From CALHRB01 sp964473465 (GTDB lineage Bacteria > Bacteroidota > Ignavibacteria > Kapaibacteriales > UBA2268), in the NCBI GenBank assembly GCA_964473465.1, contig CAYYPE010000012.1, forward strand, positions 1 through 64,000: DNA of 64,000 bases. The letters run 5' to 3'. The notes under the pieces are model-generated. The model was not told the origin of the DNA. It ran no database searches and saw nothing but the letters and a program-made list of their open reading frames with translations. Each line of letters starts with the position of its first letter. Within the stretch, counting starts at the first letter, position 1. Shown one piece after another: positions 52,445 to 61,063 of this stretch. The position numbers were made by a program, and so were the translations under genes.

Positions 52445-53884
52445 ATTAAAAGGGATTATTTAATTAAATCATCAGGATTATTAATCTTATTATTTATCAT
52501 TAGTATTGCTTTTTCTTGCAGTTCGCAGAAAAGACTTCGGGGTTTTGAATTTCAAAGAGCTGTTGAAGATTTTCAGGACTCTGCCATTAAACAAATCTAT
52601 TTAACATCAACCAAGCCGATTGACTCTGTGGATGTGAACAAATTAGCCTTCGATGTTTGGAGACTCAAATCCGACAAATACCCCGATTCAATTAAAATTT
52701 ATGCAAGAGTTTTTGATTCCTCAGGACACTTTGTTACTAACATGGCAGACCCTTATAAAAAAGATCCTGATATTAATTATTTTTCTGGACTTTCTGAACA
52801 GTTAGGCAAAATCTATAACATTAGAAATGTTGCAATTGACTCATTCAGTGTTAGGGAATACGGAGCCGGCGATTCAATTCCATATAGCCTTGTCTTAACA
52901 GTGGACTATAGTGGCTCTATGGATCCGGTTATTGATGCCATATTCGAGGGCACTGAAATATTTACTAACCTGAAATTTGATTTCGATAGGCTTGCTCTCG
53001 CATCATTTAATAAAGACTTTGACGTTAAAGTTCCTATGTCAACAGATAAAAAGCAAATAATTAATCTATATAGGGCAAACCGAAAACAAAAATTCGGACT
53101 TTTTACAGCTGTTTATGATGCTCTCTGGAATTCAATAAAGATACTCGGTGATACTCCAGAAGATGACCCCAGAGTGCTTGTAATTTTTACTGATGGAGAT
53201 GATAATTATTCAAAAAAGGATATTGCTTCGATTATTGACAGTGCCAGAAATGCTCAGGTTCATATCTTTGCCGTGGCTTTTGGCTATTCCAAAGATGACA
53301 ATCTTAAAACCATTGCCCAATATACTGGCGGCAAGTTCTATAAGGTTTATACCAAGGAAGATTTGATAAGTGTTTTCCGTGATATTTATCTTAGCTTAAG
53401 AAATTATTATCTCATAACATACAAACCACCAATTTATTGGGGTTATCACAAGGCAACTGTTGCCCTTAGCCCGCCGGGAAGGGAAGACACTCTTTTTGCT
53501 TCTGGTGAATACGAAACTGGCTTGCCGCCATGGTTCAACGTTGATTCAATGTTCACCAGACCAATTCTATTCGATTTCGATTCAGCAGTTGTAAAAAAGG
53601 AATCTTATCCTATTCTTGATGAAATTGTTGATGCCTTGATGAGTTTTCCTCGTTTAAAGCTTGAAATTCAGGGACATACCGATAATGTAGGAAAAATTGA
53701 CTACAATCAGGCACTTTCGGATGCAAGAGCAAAGGCAGTTATGAATGAACTCATAAAGCGAGGAATTGCACCGAATCGCCTTCGCTCAAGAGGTTTCGGA
53801 ATGTCAATGCCTGTTGCTTCGAATGATACCCCTGAAGGCAGAGCAAAAAACCGTAGAACTCAATTTGTTGTAATCGCTAAATAA
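52445..53884 (+). CDS. VWA-OmpA domain lipoprotein, AUU start codon
   Basis: This is a 479-aa lipoprotein. The signal peptide begins (fMet)KRDYLIK and ends in lipobox AFSC (Cys25). A von Willebrand A domain (about 145-330) has the MIDAS motif VDYSGSMD and FTDGDDN. A C-terminal OmpA peptidoglycan-binding domain (about 370-479) has FDFDSAV, QGHTDN and LSDARAKAV. The first ATG/GTG/TTG in frame is the GTG at 52628, which would delete the lipoprotein signal. An in-frame TAG at 52433 leaves only GAG ATC GAG ATT before the signal peptide, and AGGAG (52434-52438) lies 6 nt before ATT 52445. I therefore call an AUU start. Confidence 0.8.
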   Translation: MKRDYLIKSSGLLILLFIISIAFSCSSQKRLRGFEFQRAVEDFQDSAIKQIYLTSTKPIDSVDVNKLAFDVWRLKSDKYPDSIKIYARVFDSSGHFVTNMADPYKKDPDINYFSGLSEQLGKIYNIRNVAIDSFSVREYGAGDSIPYSLVLTVDYSGSMDPVIDAIFEGTEIFTNLKFDFDRLALASFNKDFDVKVPMSTDKKQIINLYRANRKQKFGLFTAVYDALWNSIKILGDTPEDDPRVLVIFTDGDDNYSKKDIASIIDSARNAQVHIFAVAFGYSKDDNLKTIAQYTGGKFYKVYTKEDLISVFRDIYLSLRNYYLITYKPPIYWGYHKATVALSPPGREDTLFASGEYETGLPPWFNVDSMFTRPILFDFDSAVVKKESYPILDEIVDALMSFPRLKLEIQGHTDNVGKIDYNQALSDARAKAVMNELIKRGIAPNRLRSRGFGMSMPVASNDTPEGRAKNRRTQFVVIAK

Positions 53885-54002
53885 TAATTAATTGATTTTT
53901 TGTTTACACTAAATATTAATTTAGCTCATCTAAGTTTTTAGTGAAACATTTGGTATCATTTTGGATAAATTATATTGAGTTTTGAATTTTTTATTATAAT
54001 CA

Positions 54003-56081
54003 ATGTTTATAAAAAAATACATATTGCTAATTTCAATTTTTCTTGTTGGATTTTCTTTTGCTCAAGGGCAAAATATAAAGCCAACTTATCAGAATATCGA
54101 ATATGCAAAAATTGATACAATAAGTTTAAAACTCGATTTATATCTCCCTGAAAATATTGAAAAGCCTGTCCCTTTAGTTATTTGGATTCATGGAGGTTCA
54201 TGGAGTTATGGCAGCAAAGATTACCCGATGGACGCTCTAACGCTTCTTCCTCGAGGATATGCAATCGCAAGTATAAGTTACAGATTTTCTCAACAAGCAA
54301 AATTTCCCGCTCAGATTAATGACGTCAAAGGAGCAGTCAGATTCCTTAGGGCAAATGCTGAAAAATATAAAATTGACCCTAACAGATTTGGTGTCTGGGG
54401 AGCTTCTGCCGGTGGTCACCTTGCTGCCCTTTTAGGAACAACAAACGGAATAAAGTTCTATACCGTTGGCAAAACAACCTTCGATATCGAAGGAGATGTT
54501 GGTGGTAATGCTGTTTTCTCGAGTGATGTGCAGGCAGTTGTTGATTGGTATGGACCAACAAATTTCACAACAATAATGAACTATCCGAGTGGAGTTGACA
54601 GAAGATCAGCTGATAATTCTCAAGCAAGATTAATTGGTGGCAGATTGACTGATAGCGTTGACAAGGCAGCCCTTGCAAGTCCTATAACCTATGTTTCTCC
54701 TGATGACCCACCGTTTCTCATTCAGCATGGGAAAAAAGATAATACGATACCTTATCAACAAAGTCTGGAATTGGATTCTGCCCTGAAAAAAAATAATGTT
54801 ACATCTATTTTAATTCTTTTAGAGCAAACAAATCATGGTGGTGGACTTTTCGAACAGGACTCTACTTTAGCCCGAGTAGGACTCTTTTTTGATAAATATT
54901 TGAAAAATCTCAATAATCAAAAACCTATTGATTGGCGACCCTATTTCACTTTAAATCCAGAAGATGGATTGAAGTTTTTAATTGATACTTCAGCTATTGC
55001 TTATGATTCTGGTGTCCCTGTTCTGAATATTACAAGTGATGAGAAAATTCTATTGAGTCATTATGGAAAAAATACAGGTTCCTTTATTGTTCAAGATAAT
55101 GGAACCCGCTATCAGAAACTATCCAAACCCCCTATGAGAGGAGCCGACGGTACTTTTATTTATCTTAATGATGGTGGGATCCGCTTTATCGGGGAAGAGC
55201 CTGCTCCAAATAGCACTCCACAAAAGAGAAGAAGCAGATTAGTTAGTTGGATTTCTTATGATGGATATAACTGGATGAAAGAGGATGGAATCAGATATCA
55301 ACCCGGCTCTGATGACGATTCAATTTCGAGTGTTCCCGCTGCAATTCAGCTTAGGGACTCCGTCTGGAGATTATATTACGTTGGTGATTTTTATCGAACT
55401 AATGGAATCAGGACAGCAATATCAAAAGACTGGGGTTTAAACTGGGAAGCAGAGTCCAAACAAAATATACTTAGCAAAGGCGATGTTGACCCCCACCCCG
55501 TTTATCTCACTAACGATAAAATAAGGCTTTATTTCCGAACAGGAATGGATAAACCAATTGATAAATCTGGTATTGCCTATTGTGATAGCGAAGATGGGCT
55601 TAATTTCGATTCAAATCAAAGCAAATTAATCATTCCTGACAAAGAGATTGATTCAATGTTCAAGCTTGACCCTGCTGTTATTAAATTTCCCAATGGAAAA
55701 ACCGCTTGTTTCATTGGCGAAGCTCCAAATAATTTTAATCAGACCGTTCCAAAGCTCATAGTTGCATGGGATAGCCAGAATTTAAATATAAGTGAAATAG
55801 CAAAAAAGGACGAAGTATTTATTATGATAAAGCCAAATCCAGCAAAGGAGATCATTTCAGTCGAATATTACCTTCCAATTTCCGGACTTATATCTATTGA
55901 GATTTTTGACATAAAAGGAAAAAAATTCCCCGTTAAATCCAAAGAACTACATCAAATCGGCAATTATTCATTAGAAATCAGCATCAACAATTTAAAGAAG
56001 AAACTCAGCGGCAACAATTTCTATCTTCATTTCAAACTTGATGACCAACAAAGAACCATCCCATTTGCTGTAAATTATTGA
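54003..56081 (+). CDS. Secreted esterase with beta-propeller-like region and T9SS domain
   Basis: This is a 692-aa exported protein. The signal peptide ends FAQG|QNI. An alpha/beta-hydrolase of the BD-FAE/acetyl-xylan esterase-like class (about 30-300) has oxyanion motif HGGSW, nucleophile Ser135 in GASAGG, Asp246 in GKKDNTIP and His278 in NHGGG. Residues about 325-600 are beta-rich with repeated short strand pairs (SHYGKNTGSFIVQDNG, RGADGTFIYL) like a sialidase or glycosidase propeller. The T9SS-type C-terminal domain starts MIKPNPAKE. Substrate is probably an acylated glycan or other ester. It stands alone. Confidence 0.85.
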   Translation: MFIKKYILLISIFLVGFSFAQGQNIKPTYQNIEYAKIDTISLKLDLYLPENIEKPVPLVIWIHGGSWSYGSKDYPMDALTLLPRGYAIASISYRFSQQAKFPAQINDVKGAVRFLRANAEKYKIDPNRFGVWGASAGGHLAALLGTTNGIKFYTVGKTTFDIEGDVGGNAVFSSDVQAVVDWYGPTNFTTIMNYPSGVDRRSADNSQARLIGGRLTDSVDKAALASPITYVSPDDPPFLIQHGKKDNTIPYQQSLELDSALKKNNVTSILILLEQTNHGGGLFEQDSTLARVGLFFDKYLKNLNNQKPIDWRPYFTLNPEDGLKFLIDTSAIAYDSGVPVLNITSDEKILLSHYGKNTGSFIVQDNGTRYQKLSKPPMRGADGTFIYLNDGGIRFIGEEPAPNSTPQKRRSRLVSWISYDGYNWMKEDGIRYQPGSDDDSISSVPAAIQLRDSVWRLYYVGDFYRTNGIRTAISKDWGLNWEAESKQNILSKGDVDPHPVYLTNDKIRLYFRTGMDKPIDKSGIAYCDSEDGLNFDSNQSKLIIPDKEIDSMFKLDPAVIKFPNGKTACFIGEAPNNFNQTVPKLIVAWDSQNLNISEIAKKDEVFIMIKPNPAKEIISVEYYLPISGLISIEIFDIKGKKFPVKSKELHQIGNYSLEISINNLKKKLSGNNFYLHFKLDDQQRTIPFAVNY

Positions 56082-56153
56082 GAATTATCAAAAAGTAATA
56101 TAATATTCAAAAAAATATTATAATTTTGAATTGTTAATTTTTTTTGATTTATC

Positions 56154-56585
56154 ATGACAGTATTATTTTCAAAAAAGTGTGAGTTAGCTTTACAATCGGT
56201 TCTGTTCTTATCAATTCTGCCAAAAGGCTCTATCGAAAGTGCTGATAATATTTCCAAACAAATTAAAGCCCCCAAAGAATTTGTATCCAAAATCCTTCAA
56301 TCTTTGACTGAGGTCAATATTGTTAAATCCAAAAAAGGAAAATTTGGTGGTTTTACCCTGGCAAAAAACCCAGATGAAATTAAATTGATAGACATAATTA
56401 CAGCTATTGATGGTGATTATGTTTTTGACAGTTGTGTGATGGGTTTCCCGGGTTGCTCGGATGATAATCCATGCCCTATGCATTCCAAATGGTCAAAGCT
56501 CAGGGAGGAATCCCTCGAAATGCTTTCTACAAATACTTTAGCCGATTTATACGAAATAAGTAAAAGAAAAATCGAACAAATTTGA
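56154..56585 (+). CDS. Rrf2-family transcription regulator (NsrR-like)
   Basis: This 143-aa protein has an N-terminal winged helix (about 1-80) with the Rrf2 motif ILQSLTEVNIVKSKKGKFGGF. Three cysteines (Cys94, Cys101, Cys107 in SCVMGFPGCSDDNPCPMH) are in the region that binds a 2Fe-2S or 4Fe-4S cluster in NsrR/IscR. Its position directly upstream of nrfHA suggests a nitrite/NO-responsive role, as for NsrR. A perfect palindrome lies just before nrfH. A separate all-AT inverted repeat (56099-56122) lies upstream of its own start. Confidence 0.85.
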   Translation: MTVLFSKKCELALQSVLFLSILPKGSIESADNISKQIKAPKEFVSKILQSLTEVNIVKSKKGKFGGFTLAKNPDEIKLIDIITAIDGDYVFDSCVMGFPGCSDDNPCPMHSKWSKLREESLEMLSTNTLADLYEISKRKIEQI

Positions 56586-56635
56586 ATTAAATTTTAATTT
56601 TGTTTTTTTTATAAGACAAAAAATTCTGATATTTG

Positions 56636-56660
56636 AATTTGTTTAGTAGTTAAACAAATT
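56636..56660. promoter_or_regulatory. Perfect inverted repeat upstream of nrfH, candidate operator
   Basis: AATTTGTTTA and its exact reverse complement TAAACAAATT are separated by GTAGT, ending 10 nt before the nrfH ATG. The arms are 10 bp with no mismatch. The position fits a repressor site, most simply for the adjacent Rrf2 protein. It does not match the known NsrR or FNR consensus, and an AT-rich transcription terminator for the Rrf2 gene is an alternative. Confidence 0.5.
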
Positions 56661-56670
56661 TTTCAATTTG

Positions 56671-57255
56671 ATGGCTGAAAATAAAATAGAATTAAATGAT
56701 TCAAAGTTCAAAATTGCCTTTATTATTTTAATTGGCATAGCGGTTGGCTTGGGACTTGTTATTATCAGAGTTTCGAATGCTGTGTCCTACCTTTCAGACG
56801 AGCCTGTTGCCTGCGTCAATTGCCATATTATGACACCACAATACGCAACATGGTTTCACAGCAGTCATAGAGAATGGGCAACGTGTAACGACTGCCATGT
56901 TCCTCAGAATAATATTGTGAGGAAATACTGGTTCAAAGCTAACGACGGTCTCCGCCATGCATCAATATTCACATTAAGACTCGACCCCCAAGTGATTCAA
57001 ATAAAGGATGATGGTAAAACCGTTGTTCAGGAAAACTGTATAAGATGTCATATAAATCAGGTAAATTTTGTTTCTTCTTCTTATGTTACAGGCAGAAATT
57101 TTAAGCAGGGGAAAGGAAATTTATGCTGGGACTGTCATAGAAATGTTCCTCATGGAACTGTCCATAGCCAGGCATCAACGCCTTACGCAAGAGTCCCAAG
57201 ACTTAGTCCCGTTATTCCCGATTGGATGAATATTAACAAAAGTGAAAATAAATAA
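56671..57255 (+). CDS. nrfH: NrfH-type tetraheme quinol dehydrogenase
   Basis: NrfH is a membrane-anchored tetraheme cytochrome c of the NapC/NirT family that passes electrons from menaquinol to NrfA. It has an N-terminal TM helix (about 14-36) and four CxxCH motifs: CVNCH, CNDCH, CIRCH and CWDCH. Length is 194 aa from the ATG at 56671 (a TTG just before it would add one residue). The intermotif spacing and the downstream nrfA fit NrfH. It is co-transcribed with nrfA (15-nt gap). Confidence 0.95.
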   Translation: MAENKIELNDSKFKIAFIILIGIAVGLGLVIIRVSNAVSYLSDEPVACVNCHIMTPQYATWFHSSHREWATCNDCHVPQNNIVRKYWFKANDGLRHASIFTLRLDPQVIQIKDDGKTVVQENCIRCHINQVNFVSSSYVTGRNFKQGKGNLCWDCHRNVPHGTVHSQASTPYARVPRLSPVIPDWMNINKSENK

Positions 57256-57269
57256 CTAAAGAGTGAAAT

Positions 57270-58751
57270 ATGAATGAAAAAACAACCACCAGAAAAAAAA
57301 TATTTTATATCTTCTTGTTTATCGCCACAGTTGTAGTTGTCTTCATTTTAGGATTATTAGCAGCTTCAATTTTCGAAAGAAGAGGCGAATCTGTTGCAAG
57401 GCTTGAACCTGTCAGGGAAATAGCCGAATGGGAACCAAGAAACGAAATCTGGGGAGAGAATTACCCCCGTCAATATGAATCTTACCGCAAAACACTCGAC
57501 ACAAATTTCCGAAGCAAATATGCCGGCTCTGCAACAATAGATTATCTTGAAGATTATCCCGATCTTATAGTGCTATGGGCAGGTTATCTTTTCTCCAGAG
57601 ATTACAAGCAGGCACGTGGACATGCTTATGCTATTCGTGATATTCGTCAAACACTAAGAACAGGCGGTGTAGAGTTCAGCCCGCAACCCGGAACTTGCTG
57701 GTCTTGCAAAAGCACAGATGTTCCAAGATTGGTTCAATCAATGGGTGCCGAAGCGTTTTATAAATCAAAATGGTCTGATATTGGTGATCAGGTTGTCAAT
57801 CCGATTGGATGTCAGGACTGTCACGATCCAAAAACAATGGATTTAAGAATTACCCGACCCGCATTGATAGAAGCACTCGAAAGACAGGGAAAGAAAATCT
57901 CCAATATAACGCATCAGGAAATGCGCTCTCTTGTTTGTGCCCAATGTCATGTTGAGTATTATTTCAAAGGTCCTGAGAAATATTTGACATTTCCTTGGGA
58001 CAAAGGATTTAGTGCTGACTCAATGGAATCATACTATAACGAAATCGCATTCAAGGACTGGGAGCATAAACTTAGCAAAGCTCCAATGCTCAAAGCTCAA
58101 CACCCTGATTATGAATTATACATGACAGGTATCCATGCAACAAGAGGGGTATCCTGTGCTGATTGCCACATGCCATACAAAGTTGTCGGAGGAGTAAAAT
58201 TTACTGACCACCATATCCAAAGCCCTTTGAACAATATTTCAAATTCCTGTCAGGTTTGTCATAGACAAAGCGAAACGCAGTTGATTAAAGATGTTTATGA
58301 ACGTCAAGATCGTGTAACTGAAATCAGAAAAATCGCAGAATATTCACTCAGAAAAGCCCATCTCGAAGCTGAATTAGCATGGAAAAACGGTGCAACAGAA
58401 GAAGAAATGAAACCAATTCTCGAACTTTTAAGATCGGCTCAGTGGAGATGGGATTGGGTTGCCGCTGCTAACTCTGTTGGCTTCCATTCACCAGTGGAAG
58501 CACTCAGGGTTCTTGGCACTTCAATCGAACGGTCTGAAAAAGCCCGCGGTCTTCTTAATGTAGTATTTACTAAAAAAGGGATGAGTTTGCCAGTAACACT
58601 CCCGGATGTTGGAACAAAGCTAATAGCACAAAAATATATTGGTCTTGATTTAGAAAAGATTTTGCAGGATAAACTAAATTTCCTGCAAACAATTGTTCCT
58701 GAGTGGGATAAAAAAGCCAGATCCAGACAGGGCTCATTGCAGGAATATTAA
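57270..58751 (+). CDS. nrfA: Ammonia-forming cytochrome c nitrite reductase (NrfA)
   Basis: NrfA is the pentaheme periplasmic enzyme that reduces nitrite to ammonium with six electrons. The 493-aa protein has an N-terminal membrane/signal segment (about 9-31). The active-site heme motif is CWSCK (Cys143-Lys147, the Lys-ligated heme). Four CxxCH motifs follow: CQDCH, CAQCH, CADCH and CQVCH. Histidine-rich segments for distal ligands and the HHIQSPLN motif are present. The CxxCK form is the typical NrfA and not the all-CxxCH variant. It follows nrfH. Confidence 0.96.
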   Translation: MNEKTTTRKKIFYIFLFIATVVVVFILGLLAASIFERRGESVARLEPVREIAEWEPRNEIWGENYPRQYESYRKTLDTNFRSKYAGSATIDYLEDYPDLIVLWAGYLFSRDYKQARGHAYAIRDIRQTLRTGGVEFSPQPGTCWSCKSTDVPRLVQSMGAEAFYKSKWSDIGDQVVNPIGCQDCHDPKTMDLRITRPALIEALERQGKKISNITHQEMRSLVCAQCHVEYYFKGPEKYLTFPWDKGFSADSMESYYNEIAFKDWEHKLSKAPMLKAQHPDYELYMTGIHATRGVSCADCHMPYKVVGGVKFTDHHIQSPLNNISNSCQVCHRQSETQLIKDVYERQDRVTEIRKIAEYSLRKAHLEAELAWKNGATEEEMKPILELLRSAQWRWDWVAAANSVGFHSPVEALRVLGTSIERSEKARGLLNVVFTKKGMSLPVTLPDVGTKLIAQKYIGLDLEKILQDKLNFLQTIVPEWDKKARSRQGSLQEY

Positions 58752-58845
58752 TATTTTCACTTTACCAAAAAATATTTTTAGTTACAATTTGATTACATAA
58801 TTTCCGTCAAAAAAAGTGTTTTAAAAAAATTATGATGGAAAAATA

Positions 58846-59745
58846 ATGATTGTAACTATCGATAAATCTTCGGGTTTCTGCTGGGGTGTAGTCAGAACTA
58901 TTGAAAAAGCCGAGGAAACACTTAAAAATACCGATCAAAATGTATATATTCTGGGACAAATTATTCACAATCCCCATGAGAGTTCTCGCCTCGAAGAAAA
59001 GGGATTAAAAACTATTTCGCATCAGGACCTTGAGAAAATATCCCGTGAAGAAAATGCAAAGGTTCTTATCAGAGCCCATGGTGAACCTCCTTCAACATAT
59101 AAAAAAGCGGCTGAGCTTGGGATAAATCTGGTTGATGCAACTTGCCCTTTGGTAACTTCACTACAGAAAAGAGTTGAAAAATTCTACAAAGATGATTATC
59201 AGATTGTGATTTATGGCAAAAAGGAGCATGCCGAAATAATCGGCCTGCGCGGGGTTTGCAATGATGAATGCATTGTCATCAAAACAGTTGAGGAAGCCCT
59301 CGAAAAAGTTGATTTTAGCAAAAGGACGGTTCTTATATCACAAACAACTATGGAAAGAGCCACATTTTACAAAATAAAAGAAGCTCTGGAGCAAAGAGTC
59401 AGGGAATTGGTTGACGGTGGCGAAGTCAGCGACAAATTTACTGCCAAAGATACCCTTTGCAAAGCTGTTTATGGCAGAGAAGACAAACTAAAAGAATTTG
59501 CTAAATCCAATGATGTTGTTATTTTCGTTGCCGGAAGGAATTCCTCAAACGGTAAAAGCCTGTTCCATATTTGTCAGGATACAAATCCTCGCTCTTATTT
59601 CATTGAAGATATCTCAGAGCTTAATATCGAATGGCTCGAGGGTGCAGATACTGTTGGTATAACAGGAGCTACAAGCACTCCACAATGGTATATGGAAAAT
59701 GTAAAAGAAAAGATTGAAAAAGAGTTGAATTCTGTAACTGTTTGA
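58846..59745 (+). CDS. ispH: 4-hydroxy-3-methylbut-2-enyl diphosphate reductase (IspH)
   Basis: IspH is the last enzyme of the MEP isoprenoid pathway, making IPP and DMAPP. The 299-aa protein has three Fe-S Cys residues: Cys12 (SGFCWGV), Cys100 (DATCPLV) and Cys205 (KDTLCKAV). AHGEPP holds the catalytic-region His, and GRNSSNGKSL corresponds to the substrate-binding Ser-Ser-Asn. It is a lone gene, convergent with umuC. Confidence 0.94.
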   Translation: MIVTIDKSSGFCWGVVRTIEKAEETLKNTDQNVYILGQIIHNPHESSRLEEKGLKTISHQDLEKISREENAKVLIRAHGEPPSTYKKAAELGINLVDATCPLVTSLQKRVEKFYKDDYQIVIYGKKEHAEIIGLRGVCNDECIVIKTVEEALEKVDFSKRTVLISQTTMERATFYKIKEALEQRVRELVDGGEVSDKFTAKDTLCKAVYGREDKLKEFAKSNDVVIFVAGRNSSNGKSLFHICQDTNPRSYFIEDISELNIEWLEGADTVGITGATSTPQWYMENVKEKIEKELNSVTV

Positions 59746-59755
59746 TTAGAATTTC

Positions 59756-61063
59756 CTAAATTATATCTATTTCTTTTGCTGATACAAGCGGTATTTGATC
59801 CCAGTCAGTAGTGTATTTTGGTGTTCTCATATCTGCTCGAGTTCGCCATTTCCGATTTATGCCTGTGGCAGCATAAAACAGAGTGTTCGAGCCCATTTTT
59901 TTATTGACTTCATCAACAACTTCAGTAATCTTTGCCATTTTCAACCTGTCTTCAGTATCAAAAAATGATGCCTGCGACCGGTTTGTCGGAACTAAACCGC
60001 TCAGCATAACTCCAACTTTATAATATTTATAACCTATTCGAAAAATCTGCTCCACTCCTTTCATTGCATAAGTAATCAATTCAGATGTTGAATCAGTTGG
60101 AACTGGTAGCTGTATCAACACTCCATTGTGATACTGTGCTTCCTTCTTAAATGGATTTGTCCTTAGAAAAACCGACAAAAGATTAGCAGAGGATTTCTGT
60201 GACCTCATCTTTTCACTTGCCCGTGTGACAAAGTATGCTATGGCTTCTTTGACTGAGGAAATATCCTGCACTGTCTGACCAAAAGAACGTGAGGATACAA
60301 TAGCCTTCTTTGCGGGAGGAAAGTATTCATATTCAATGCAGGGAATTCCCTTCAACTCGAGGGCTGTTCTCAAACCCATCACAGTCATTTTCTTCTTAAT
60401 CCATTTTTCGTTTGCTTTTGCTAAATCATAGGCAGTAAAAATGTTTTGCAAGTTCAGCAGCTTTGTGTATTGCCTTCCGACTCCCCATATATCTGCTACT
60501 TCAGTGTTCTTCAAATAATAGTCCTTATTTTCCAGTCCATATAAATTCAATACGCCCTTGTTCGAAGGAACACGTTTAGCAAACCTGTTTGCTAATTTAG
60601 CAAGCGTCTTCGTTTCGGCAATACCTATCGAAACTGGTATCCCAGTCCACTTTCTGACAGTATTTCGGATAAGGCGGCAATAATCTGTCAAATCCTGATG
60701 AGATAATCCCTCAAGATTAATAAAAGCTTCGTCAATTGAATATATTTCAACTTCAGGCGAGAAATGCTCCAAAGTTGTCATCACCCTGTGGGACATATCC
60801 CCATAAAGAGTGTAGTTGGAAGAAAAAACATGAACATTGTGCTTTTTGATTATTTCTTCGGCTTTAAAAAGTGGTTCCCCCATTTTGATGCCTAATTCTT
60901 TAGCCTCATTTGAACGGGCTATTATCATTCCGTCATTGTTAGAAAGGACTACAATCGGTTTTCCCCATAACTTTGGATTGAAAACTCTCTCGCAGGAGGC
61001 ATAGAAATTATTGCAATCTACGAGTGCTACTGGTTTTATTTTTTTCGATACCTTTCCTTCCAT
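59756..61063 (-). CDS. umuC: Y-family DNA polymerase, UmuC-like (Pol V catalytic subunit)
   Basis: This 435-aa error-prone translesion polymerase has palm motifs VDCNNFYASCE (metal Asp) and YSIDEAFINLEGL (catalytic Asp-Glu), the fingers/thumb VSIGIAETKTLAKLAN, and a little-finger region. A C-terminal DUF4113-like segment (ATGINRKWRTRADMRTPKYTTDW) is typical of UmuC. No umuD is adjacent. It overlaps rarA by 28 bp, so the two damage-tolerance genes are likely one operon. No SOS box was identified. Confidence 0.93.
   Translation of the reverse strand: MEGKVSKKIKPVALVDCNNFYASCERVFNPKLWGKPIVVLSNNDGMIIARSNEAKELGIKMGEPLFKAEEIIKKHNVHVFSSNYTLYGDMSHRVMTTLEHFSPEVEIYSIDEAFINLEGLSHQDLTDYCRLIRNTVRKWTGIPVSIGIAETKTLAKLANRFAKRVPSNKGVLNLYGLENKDYYLKNTEVADIWGVGRQYTKLLNLQNIFTAYDLAKANEKWIKKKMTVMGLRTALELKGIPCIEYEYFPPAKKAIVSSRSFGQTVQDISSVKEAIAYFVTRASEKMRSQKSSANLLSVFLRTNPFKKEAQYHNGVLIQLPVPTDSTSELITYAMKGVEQIFRIGYKYYKVGVMLSGLVPTNRSQASFFDTEDRLKMAKITEVVDEVNKKMGSNTLFYAATGINRKWRTRADMRTPKYTTDWDQIPLVSAKEIDII

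Noticed and set aside
56099..56122. TATAATATT/AATATTATA inverted repeat upstream of the Rrf2 gene
   Set aside because: Composed only of A and T in AT-rich DNA; it does not match the palindrome before nrfH, so an operator role is not supported.
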